This document shows positions 12,801 to 24,800 of a stretch of DNA of 64,000 nt, piece by piece; within the stretch, counting starts at the first letter, position 1; each line of letters begins with the position of its first letter. A model generated the notes under the pieces. The model searched no databases and had not been told where the DNA came from. It was given only the letters and a program-made list of their open reading frames with translations. The translations under genes and the position numbers were made by a program. Source of the stretch: Trochalopteron elliotii (Eukaryota; Chordata; Aves; Passeriformes; Leiothrichidae); assembly GCA_024734555.1 (NCBI GenBank), contig JANPWX010000336.1, positions 2,268,905 through 2,332,904 on the forward strand. Direction: 5' to 3'.

Positions 12801-15800
12801 ACTGCTGGCTTAGGAAGGAATGGCATTTACTAATTAAAACATGTGCCCACAGAAGCAAATGGCAAAGAGAAGCCTTCTCTACCCAGGAAGTGTGGTGCTG
12901 AGGGATGGTTGTGGTCACAGATCTCACACTGATTACCCAAAGAGGGGTCCAGGATGTGCAAAATGACCAGATGTGAGACTGGAAACCGATTCTGCCCCTG
13001 TATCTGCAGCCAAACACCACGCTGCATTTTGCTGCTCGTGAGATCTGAGGAACCAGAGCAGATCCACCATCCTCACCAAAGGCAGCATCAGGAACAGCAG
13101 GTCCTTGTTTGACAATTAAAACACAAACCTAGACCCTGTTTGACACTTTTCTTTAGGCTGTTGCCCCCATTACCATCACTCAGGAGAGGTATGTGACAGG
13201 TCATCCTGACCCAGTCCTACCGAGGCAGGAACACACTGCAAAGGAAGAGAAGGATCTTGGTGCTTATTAAATATCCATCTCCAGACCTCCATCTGGTTAT
13301 TAAACACTGGTGTTAGAACCCTGGTCACTGAGAATTTTAGACTTTCTGTGCTGACAGGCACTGACCCCCAAGCAAACACTGCATTCTACCTGAGGTCGTG
13401 GAGAAGGCTTCCAAAATTAAATGACAGAACTGAGATTATGAGTGTGTAGTTTGAATAGAAGTGTGTAATATCACATGGTGGAAAACTTAAAGAGTTTAAG
13501 GTTTTAGAATACAGTAATATATATATAAAAGAAGATGGAGGTTTTAGGGCAGAAGCTAGTCCTTCTTTTCACCTTCTTCTTCATGAGTGTAAGTGGTATT
13601 TTGTAATTAGATAGAAAAGTCTGCATTGCAGGCCACGGGTGGTTGGTTATTGGGTTAAAAGTAAAAGTAATCTAAGTGTAATTTCTTAATTAGACAGTTT
13701 ATCCTTAAAAGACCTTGCAGAGAGAGATACAGCTCCATTTTTAGTTGTTAAATGAAAGTGCTGTAGATCTCAGAGTTTGTGAGACTGTAATATATAGATA
13801 AGAATTAATAAACATCTGAGTCTGAACACGAAACACCATCTCACACATTTAATCCTGACCCTGGCAAAAAAGAAGATAAAACGTGACACACTGGCACATC
13901 CAATTTAAGAAACCCTTTCTGGAAACACAAGAACCCACAAGTAACTCAGATTAATAAGGACAAGCTGGAAAATGAGCAGCAACAGAGGCAGGTTTGTTGT
14001 TGTGATGGCAGCACGGGCAGAGGGAAGCACCAGCCAGTGCCTGCTTTTCTTTCTGCTGTGACTAGAAAAGCGCACCCCAGCCGGCCATTGCTGCTTCTCC
14101 TCTCCTCTGAACCACCCTGCAGCTCAGGGGGAGTGGTGTGGGCAGAGGCTGTTTGATACCTGGTTTGAGGAGTGGCTGATGTTCTCCTGGGAGGAGGCTC
14201 TGTTCCTGTGTCTCACGTGGTGGGCAGGGAGCTGGGCTCCCTTCACATCCTCGTCGGACGTGTCCATGTCTGCCGAGTACCGGGCACGGGGCGGCTCGCT
14301 CCAGGGGAGGCCTTTGGGGAGAGGAAGGTACAAGGCATTCACACCCCTGACTTCCTTCCTGGACACTGGCCCCATCCTTAAGACAAGCAAATAATGAGGT
14401 GTTTCCCCAGATCACACTTCCTACCCTTCTGCAAGCCAGGCCAAGTCTGAGGATGGAGCAGGCTGCGGCTCCACACGCCGTGCCCACACAGCACCAAGCC
14501 CAGCAGGGTCCCCACACAGGGCACAAGGAGCACCATCCTTGCTGTCATGCCCTCAACAGTCAGGCCCCTCACCCAAAAAACACCACTGCCCTCCCAGTTT
14601 TGTGGAAGTCCAGGTTTGGAAGCTGCCCTTTGTGCACTGCCCAAATGCAGCTGCCCTTTGTCCACTGGAAGATGTTTAGGCTCAGGGTAGAGAGGTACCA
14701 GCCTAGGATAGAGCATTTTAAAAGGGTGGAAAGTCTGTGTAAAGGAGAGTTTCAAATGAGACAAAAACAATGTGAGAAAATGGAATTAACATGCCAGGGG
14801 ACCTTGCTGCTATGATGCTCCATCAGGACTTGGAATGGGAATTTAAACAGCCATGTTAAGGTCTACACAGCATTCCCAAATGTCCTAAAAATACAGCCAG
14901 GACACTGGAGACACAGAAGGACATGTTCTACATTTGCATATGCCCAAGCCAGTATCCAACCCTCCTGGCTCTGCCATGACTGCAGGGAAAACAGAGGTTG
15001 TAAAAGGCAAATTCTGCCTCTTAGAGGGTATTTATAGACTCACAAATCCACAGATCATTTAGCCTACCCATGCACCCTGCCCAGCTACAAGGATGCCACT
15101 TAGCAACCTCCAGTTCTTGCCTCTAGTTCTAGTCCAAGTCCCTTAAAAACTCAAAACTTTCTGCAGCCACAACATCCTTTACTATGGAGTTGAACTCCTC
15201 TGCCTGCAGCAGGAAATACATCCCATTGTTTCTAGCAGTATCCATTTGATTGTATCTAATTTCTACCCTGGAAATCACCAGTAGGTATAAAAGAGATGGA
15301 CCTTGGGAACAACCCCTTTGGCTTTGCTGGGAACAAGATCAGTCCTTTTACAACTAAATAACATCAGCAAGATTCTTTCCTAAGAAAAATCCCTTTTGCA
15401 GATGGATAAATGGTTTCGACCCTCAAAGAGGCTTTGAGGTTGTTCAGAAAAAACCCAAAGAGGTTTTCACTTTGCTCCAGCACTTGCAGCTGCTTGTCCC
15501 CAGAGGATACAAGAGGAACCTGGACAGAAGGACACCTACCAGGCTTTGGCTTTCTTTCCAGGCTCCTCCTCCGTGCGTTGAGGGTGAGCCGAACCTCAGT
15601 GCTGAAGTGCTGCTCTGGAGAGCTCACCCCTGGCTCCTGCAGCACGTGGTGGAACACCAGGTCTGCATCCGTGATCCTGGACTCCTGGGAGCCATCTTCA
15701 GCTGAGTTGGGGAAATCTGGGAAGGACTGAGAGATGAGGATGCTGCTGAGCAGCTGCTCACTGGAGATTCCACTTGTGTGACCCTCCCACCTGTAGTGCT

Positions 15801-18800
15801 GCCTCCAGCTTGGGGGCCCCCAAAGGAAGAACAATGTGGAGCTGTGGCTGCTCCTGAATCCCTGGAAGTGCCCAAGACCAGCTTGGCCAGGGATTGGAGC
15901 AACCTGGGACAGTGGAAGGAGCTGGAATGAGATGATCTTTACAGTCCCTCCAACCCAATTTGTTCTACGATTCTATGACTCTCTGTCTCTCCTGACCTTC
16001 ACTAAGAGCTCCTCTCTTCATTCTTCAACACAGGCACGAATTGACCTTTTATAATGCTAATTATATTTATATAAAATACAGAAGTTCCTAATCATCCCAT
16101 TTAAAGTCTTTGCCGGGCTGCTGAACCATGAGCAATACTTCCCATCACTGCCAGGGGGCACTGGTAATTTTTACAAGCACGGAGTTCCTTCAGCCAGACT
16201 GCAAAAAGATCCTCTGATCTTTTAAAACACCATCTCCTTCTACTTTTTCAAACAGCCAACACCTCAAACAATCCATAAACCAAATTTGACAGAGGCCAGC
16301 CCTCACACTGAATTCTGCTGCAAAAGGAGGGGGAAAAGACAAACAAAAAGGGGGATCTAATTACTTGCCCCAAATTCTAATAATTTTGTGTGGAATTGTG
16401 CCGATTTATTTAAGTTGATGCTATGGATCTCAGCACATCCTATTTCTACCCAAGAATAGAATTTAAACAGAGTATTATTAAAAAGAAGAAGCTGTTTAAT
16501 ACTTTAAAAAAGCAATTTCACCAGGAAAGCCAATAAGAGTGGCCCAAAAAGCTGGACCTGAAGCCTCTCAGGCTGTGGAAGACCTTTTGCCACACCCAGG
16601 GTCACCCCATCCATGCTCATCCCCAGAGCTGGAAGGTGAGATTGGTTGGCCCCTGGCCCTTGGTGGGATCACAGGGCACAGCTCAATGCACTGTCTGGAT
16701 CTGTCTGAGTCTTGTTCTTGGCCAGAAGCTCTGGATAACAAGGCACATCTAGTCTCCTATTTTGAAGTAACCCACATTCCTGCAGTTTTTGTCCTCCCAG
16801 TGTTCATCCCTCTGACTGGCCCTCACTCACGCTGGCTCTGTGGGATTCATCTCAACCTCACAAAGGTCGTGTGCCTCATGGAGCTGCTGGCCAGCTGCAC
16901 CCCAGTGCCACCACATGACAAACCCAGCCCCAGACTGGATGGGAACATGGCAGAAAAAGCTGATTTCATTAAATCCCTTGAGCACCGAACCTGCTGGAAA
17001 CCAGAGTGAGTCCCATAGCCTTGGGACAACACAAGGAAACGATTGTCTGCTTGCTGAGAGCAAGGAAATCTGCAGGGACATAGCCAGAGAACCTCTTGCT
17101 GTCTCATCTTAGCACTCATCCTCTCTTGGATCAGATGTCCTGCTCCTGACTTGGCCTGAGGCAGAGGACTTCAGCTGGAAGATGAGATCACAAGCAGCGA
17201 TGGGGATGAGGGATTGGCACCACTGCCTCCCGACACCAGCTGAAGGAGTTCTGAGGCTGAAGAAGTGGAAGCAAGCAAGGAGAAAGAGGAAGAAAGGAAA
17301 GGAACCCCCCAGGAGTCTCCCAGTACCTGGAAAGCATCCGGGCTGCTGGCTGCTGGGGAGAGCTGCACAGACTGGTGGCGAGACTGAGCAGAGTAATCCG
17401 AGTCCAGTTCGAAATCAAAGGGGTGCACAGACAGCAGCCGCTTTGTCTTGCACATCTTGAGCACAGAAAGTGCAAGAAAGGAAAACTCACTGTAAGACAC
17501 AGTCCACAGACCTTGAGGAAAGGGGGAGGGAGGATCTTTCTCTCCTTAGTTTGCCTGAGTTTGCTCTGCTTTTTTGCAGAGAGAATTTGGGCCTGACGCT
17601 GTCCTGCTTGAAGAGAGCCAGGTACAGCGTGTGCTTGTGCTAAAGGCAAGGAAAAGTGGGCTCCTGATTCCACAGCCTCTGGCTCAGGACTGCTGCCATA
17701 AGCAGAGTGAGAATCTCTTTCCTAGTTTATAAAGGCACTCTAGGAAAGCTGAGCCAGGTTACAGCTCAGAGAGAGAGAGCCAGATGATGCTTTTGAGCCC
17801 TGAAGCATCCCCCCATCCTCAGAGAAAGGATGTTGCAGGCAGCTCTCTCTGAATATTTGGGAGGTTATTAGTAAAAAAACCCAAAGCAGGTGGGTTCTCA
17901 TTATACAGGTAGGAGATGGGAGTCCTATATTAATTGGTGAGGTCCACAGTGCTAGGAGTGGGTCCTTTCTCCAGAGCACGAGCATTTATGATGTTATTGA
18001 CATGGTTGTTTTCACACAAACTGGGAGAGGAGCTTATCTCAGAGAAGCAAAACAGAGGGAGAGATCCAGTTTTGAAAGTGGCACAGAAAGCCACCAGCAC
18101 CATCACCCAAGGCAGGCCAGGGACATGGAGGGAGGCAGTGGCAGCTCCAGAAGCAAACACTTACTCTGTTGTAGTGCTCTGCTTCAGCCCCACGGAGGAC
18201 ATGGTCTTCCTCATCGCTGTCATCCCCGGCGTCACAGCTGGTCAGCAGCTGGCACTCTCCTGGAGGGGACACAGGCAGCAGGTGAGTCCCCACCCTGGTG
18301 GCCACACCAGGGTACCTGCAGGGGAGGCCATGCTTCTTATGTGGGGTGAAAAGGCCCAGACTAGAAATGACTCCCTGAGTTTTTTATCTGCAGGCACCCA
18401 CTTTTAGTACTTGATCTTACAAAGGCTTAGCTGGCCTCTCACTGCTTCCCCTGCCAGATGTGGAAGTGAAGGAACACCTGCACCACAGAGAGCACCCCAA
18501 GGTCCACCTGGGTGACCCCAGTGCTTGAAGGCTCAGGAGCTATTCCTGGTTCCCACCAGTCAGCTCTTCTATTTATCAGTGACCCGCTGCTTTGAGATAA
18601 CGAGTGATTGCAAACTTTGAGTTTGGCATGTAACTAAAAGTCCTGTTGTATCCAAATCTACCCTTGGAGACCCCAGATGTACCATAATGCAGGAGCTGAG
18701 CACTGCAGTCCATCTCCACTGCAGCGTAGGAATGTTTTCCCTGGTCTGACCACTCCAAATCTCCCCAGATGTGCCCACAGCTGGGGGGTGTGAACACAAA

Positions 18801-21800
18801 AAGACTTTGGAAACCTTGCTTGCACTGCAAGCCCCCTGCTGCAATCCTCTTTTTTACTTACTGTTAATGTCTGGCAGGCTATAAACTCTGTCATGAAGAC
18901 CTAAACAAAGAGAAAAATGGTGGGAAAAATGAACAATCACATTTTCTTCCTGTTCCTGGAGCAGAGAGCAAGCCTCAGAGCCATGGCTAACTGGAATTCT
19001 CATTCTCTAGCCATCACAAGGAATCATTTTTAAAAAGGCTCTTTAGAGAGAACAAAACAAGTGCTTGGAGATGGGACTTGACTTTCAAAAGTCAAAGAAC
19101 TGCTTGCCACTGCTTCCCCAGGCTGATGCAACGTGCCTGGGAGCTGCAGGGGAAGGCACAGCCAACTGCAGATGGCTGGAGATACATCCCAGGAGGAGAT
19201 TCTTGCTTGCTCGAGGGTCGAGCCAATTCACTGGTGTTAATGAAGTAATAAACAATAAAATCATTTCCCTTTGAAAAAGGCATCAGAATCTCAATCTAAA
19301 GCAGCCCAAGGCGCTGTTACCCTCACGCTTGGTTGGGTTTTTATGTGCTCTTGATGCATTTTCAGTCTAAACAATGCATGGATTGTCTCTCAGTCCATTA
19401 ATTTTTTTTTCCTGCTATTTCTGCCATGAGTGGCCTGGCTAAAAGAGTGATTGGAGCAGTTGAATCAGGTCATGTCAATGGTATGTGTGCAAACTTCTCT
19501 GTGGCTCCTCAAGATGGGAATTAACTCCACCTGGCTTCCAAAGGAAACAGGCCAAGGAGTAGGAGCTCTATGAATGACAGCTAGGAGTTGGTTAGTAAAT
19601 AACTAACTTGTATTAACATCATCATATATTTTTGCACTCCTGGACCACAATCAGAAATATGGAAGGTCCATAAAGCTCTGAAGAAAACAGTTATGGTGAC
19701 AGGTAGGTCATTAATTTTGGCACAGTTTTGTTAGTGACAGGGGACACCAATCAGGTTGGTCGTAAAAATCGTCAGGTCTCAGGGAAAAAATGAGGGCTGG
19801 CTTTATCCTGCAGGTTAAACTAGGGTTAATTTCACAGGCTTTGTGATGAGGAGACCAAAAATACAGAAAAAAAAAAAAGCTGCAAATTTACATACTTGCA
19901 AACTGCAGGATGTGGGACTTTTAAAATTAAACATGAGGTAGTAGGGATTTTTTTTCATTGAAAGGGTGGTCGAGAAAGTGGTGGAACCACAAAAAACACA
20001 TGGATCTGGCACCTGGGGACGTGGTTTAGTGGTGGTCTTGGTAGTACTGGGTTGGACTGGATCATCTAGAGGTGCTTTCTGACTGTCATGATCTTACATT
20101 CTCCAGTCTGTGGTAAAAACTTAACAGTAGAAAAGCCATCAAGAACATCTGCTCTGTGTCTGAATGAACAACCCTGAACCTCTGCTTCCTCCCTGAGATG
20201 TTCTGAGCAGTCCTGGTGCCCCACGACACTCAGAGCAGCACCAAGACTGCTGCTCCTCCCTTGGTGCACCCCGAGGTGGTGCAGCACAGATTCCCCCACG
20301 TGCAGCAGTGGCCATTCCTCACCCAGAAATGCAGAGTTGAGCCCCTGGCCTGGCTGCAGCCTGCCATAGAGGGACTGCAGCACTTTGGCACTCCCAAACC
20401 TCTTGAAGCGGGACCGCACGTGTTCGTAGTACCACTCCAGGGAGCCGATCTTCACGATCCTGCCCAAAGAGAGGAGGCACACCCAGGTCAGCCACTCCAG
20501 ACACACCCACAGTGAGCAGACCCTCACCCAAAAAACCTGTACCTTACCAAAAACACAGCGTGCTTTCATCTAAAAGGATGCTGAGTTTGGGCAAATCTTG
20601 TTGAGCCCCATCCCTCAGCCTCCCTCAAGTGCAAACCAGTGGGTGTTCCCAGGGGCTGATATGGGGGCTGGAATTCTTTAACATATGTGTTGGTGACATG
20701 GACAATGGGATTGAGTGTCCCCTCAGTTCACTGACACACCAAGCTGTGTAGTGCTGTCATGATGGAGGGAAGGAATGACACCCAGAGGGGTGCCTTGACA
20801 GCCTTGAGAGGTGGGGCTGTGAGAAATTCACGTGGTTCAACAGGGCCAAGTGCAAGGTTTTTTCCTCTGGGTTGGAGGAAACCCAAGCAAATATACAGGC
20901 TGGGTGGAGAATGGATTTGGAACAGCTCTGGGGAGGAGGACTTTGGGGGTGCTGGAGGGCAAGAATGTTGACAAGAGCCAGAAATGTGCACTGGCACCCA
21001 GAAACCCCCTTGTGTGCTGGGCTGATCCCACAGCATGGGCACCAGGGGAGTGGGGGATTCTGCCCCTCTGCCCCACTCAGGTGAGACCCCACCTGCAGAG
21101 CTGCCTCCAGCTCTGGGGACCCCAAAAAAAGGACGTGGAGCTGCTGGAATGAGACCAGAGGAGGCCACAAACATGCTCTGAGGACTGGAGTCCCTCTGCT
21201 CTGGAGCGAGGCTGGGACAGCTGAAAGTGTTCACCTGGAGAAGAGAAAGCCCTGGGGAGACCTTAGAGCCCTTCCTGTGCCTAAAGGGGCTCCAGGAGAG
21301 CTGGAGAGGGACTGGGGACAAAAGCTTGGAGTGACAGGACTGGAGGAATGGCTTCCCACTGCCAGAGGGCAGGGTTAGATGGGATATTGGGAAGGCATTC
21401 TTCCTTGTGAGGGTGGTGAGGCCCTGGCACAGGTTTCCCAGAGCAGCTGTGGCTGCCCCATTCCTGGAAATGTTCCAAGCCAGGTTGGATGGGGTTTGGA
21501 GCCATCTGGGCTAGTGGGAAGGCAGGGGGGTGGAACGAGATGGGCTTTAAGGTGCTTTCCAGCCCAAGCCATGCAGTGATTCCCTGAGGAGCAGCACCTG
21601 GAGAGGCGGCAGGGGTCGCAGACCCAGCCCTGCTCCTTCTTGTTGTAGCGGCTGCAGTTCTTGCAGGTGTAGAAGTGGCAGTCCAGGCACTGCCGTTTGC
21701 TGTTCAGCAGGAACTTGAAGGGCTGCAGGCAGTGCACACAGTGAGTCTCATTGAGGTGGGACTGACTCGTCAGGAACTCTCTCTTGCTGCTCTCCTGGTC

Positions 21801-24800
21801 GATCTTGCATTTCAGCTCCCTGTAGAAAACACCCCCCGCCAAAAGGAGGGACTGGAGTTTGTTATTATCTCACTGCAAATCCTCACGTGGCAAAGCCCAT
21901 CACACCACAGTCATTTCTGGAACGATTTTCCAGGGAACATTGCAAGTCTGCAGCTTGTGGAAACAGCTGTAGGGCAAATCTAATAAATAACATATCACGA
22001 GTTAAATAAGCTAACAACAAAGTGGGCTCCAGATTCAGGATGGGTAACTGGAGTTTAATATAGATTTGATTTAATATTAGAAGCACAGAATATTCTGAGT
22101 TGGGCAGGACCCACACGGATCATTAAAAAAAAAAAAAAAAAAAAGTGATTGTGCCAAAACCTGTCCTGTTTGTTTCACAGGGTGTTGATCATCAATGCCA
22201 GGAACCTTGGGAGAGTGGCTCTTCTCAAAATCTGTGGCTATATCCCAACCTGACACAACAATCTTCAAGCAGGGAATCAAAATCTTTCTGGAATTCTTAG
22301 TTTAAAAAAAGCGGGAAAAATAAAAGAGAGGAGAAAAGAAATCTGGGATTAAAAAGGATTAAAAGGGCTTTTAATATAGTTCTCCAGTGCTAAAAATTCA
22401 GCAGAGAATTTCTTTAAGTTATGTGCAACAAGGTTCTGGCTGTTCAGAGGGTGCAGCAGGAGGAGATTCTTGTGACAATCCCGTGCAAGGGAAGAGCTTT
22501 CCATGAGCACCTTCACCTGGCAGCAGACCCCTGCAGGCTTCCTTCACTATCCAGACCTGGCTGCCAGAGCAGGTCCCCATGGGAAACAGTGTCTGCATGA
22601 AGCTGAGGCCCCAGCACCAGCTGGGGACAGCTGAGATGCCTGCCAAGCTGGTGGGGGCCCCTGCCCTGCCCAAAATTCTCTGTTTGCTGCCCGTGCCACG
22701 CACCACCTCAGGTATGTTTGCCTTTGGGGCTGAGAGGAAAATGTTTGACTTGTAGGGATGGTCCTAGAAAGTTGTTTCCTCTCTGGACAGGGTTAGGAAG
22801 CTGTGTTTTCCAGAGCAGAAGTCAGCTTGGGTTAAAAGCCTCAAGCAATCAGGTCTGGAGGCTGCTTCAGGATCACAGAGCAGACCACGAGGCGCTGGTG
22901 ATGCTCCTGGTGCCGGACTGACGCCGGGGTGACCGCAACAGGAGCTGGGGTGACCACAGCAGGAGCCTGCCTGGCTCTGGGAGCACTGGTGTGACTGGCA
23001 GTGGGAAGGACAGGCATGCCAGTCAAGATTATCTCTCTTTAAACCCATCAGTTTGCATATCAGGGCTCAGCTCTTGATTTTTTTTTTCCCGAGGAAGAAT
23101 TTTCCGGCCAGCTGGCTGCCAGCGCACTGCAAGAGGCATTTTTTGATGTCACTCCTCTGTGGGTCACGCAGGAGTGACACCAATTTGCATTTACATCTGG
23201 GAGATGTAAAAACCAGCATAAAGACAGAAAACTGGGCACCTGGTTTGTATAATCAGCCATTCACCATCCTAGCAGTGATTTGGACAAACTGAGGCAAATG
23301 TCCCAGCAGTAAATTTAAGTGACTTCTGAAAAGAAACCCTCAAATAGAAAACCCTTGGGTGGGACTCAGTTCTCCTTTTCCACTCCCGTGCTAAGGCTGT
23401 TGCCAGCAGGACCCAATCTTTTTTACTGGAACTGCTTTTTCTGGTTCCCAGAGACCGGTTGGATCCCTTCACCTCTCCTCCCTCACTCACCAGACCTGCC
23501 AAAGGAAGGAAGAGTCTCAGCCAAACCAGTTTAAAACCCGCAGGAACCGCACACCTCTTGTCTCCTCTCGCTGGCAGGAGCACCAGCCAGCCCCTTCCCT
23601 GCTCTGCTCACAGGGGAATGAATAAATCTGTGGCATTGGGATGCCAGCTGCAGCAGGGTTGGACCTGTGGAGCTTCAGGAGAGATGCAGGGAGCCATCCC
23701 ACCAAAATGAGGTTGTGGGCATGGATGTTTCAGGAAAGACTCAGGGAGAGACCCCTCAGAACGGCCACTATTTAATTTTTTGGGCAAAGCATTGCCCTCA
23801 CATGCCTGTGCGGTTTGTGGCCTGCTGAAGCCTTTGTCCCTTGTTGGTGAATAGCTTCTGCCAAAAACAGAATACAGAGAAGCAGCAAAAAGGGAAGAAA
23901 AAGACCAAGCTGGGGAGGGAGTGGACGGGACATTTCTTCAAGGCTGGCAGGTTGAGACAAGCCCGGTGAATAGAAAAGTAAATGAATAGAAAAGTAAATG
24001 GGGCTGGTCAGAACACAGGCTACAGGGTCTCCCATAATGTCACATCATGTTCCAGCTTGTTACAGGCAGAAAATTCTCCCATAGCTCCATGTCCAGCACT
24101 CAGGAATGTGGCATACTTTCCCAGACTGGTGGTCTGGTCTGTTTCAGAAATTATTCAGAACGTACAGAAATTTCTGTAGTTCAGAATGCTTAATGCCAGC
24201 CCTCTGCAGGGCATGATTAAAGAAGAAAATAAAAATAAGAAACCAGGGGAAATGATCCTTAGGAGGAGAGAGGGCAGCTGGGTAGGAGCATCCTGAGACC
24301 TTTCCCCATCCTGCATCTCCCAGAGCATGGCACTCAATTTGGAAGCTTCCCGGGCATCAGAGAGGACCCAGATAAGCCAGTCTGGCGCCAAGGTCGAGTA
24401 AGGGAGGAATTCACCTCGCCCAGTCCTTTGCTGCAGGGCACAGCAATGTAGGTCTCCACCTCCTCCCTCCAGGCTGAGCTCAGATGCATCACAAGGGAGA
24501 CATGCACCCTTTGCAGGGTGATAATTTTTTTAAATAGCCCTGTCTGATCTCCTTCCTGCTCTTCAGAGCTACCAGCAGAGGAAGGCAGTAGATGATGATA
24601 CCGAATTATCTGCGCCTCCCATGAAGGCTGGCTTTTCTTAGGCAAGAAGAAGTAATCAGGGGGATGAAAAACACACGACTGAGAGTTTCTTACAGCCAAT
24701 AATGTAAATAGAGAGGGTCCCATGATTGAAAGGTTTTGGGGGATGCAGATACCCCAAACCAAGGATGGCTATCCCTCCTCACCCCTCCTTTTGGGTCTGA

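Larger units (their letters stand above)
10022..14159 (-). other. MLPH: MLPH intron 8, 4.1 kb
   Basis: Longest MLPH intron. It contains a CR1 copy (10,737-10,972) and a probable solo LTR (13,430-13,860). The remainder (10,980-13,400 and 13,870-14,159) shows nothing recognisable. Confidence 0.75.

Noticed and set aside
20728..21321. 197-codon minus-strand open frame
   Set aside because: It lies entirely in CR1 sequence read on the wrong strand.
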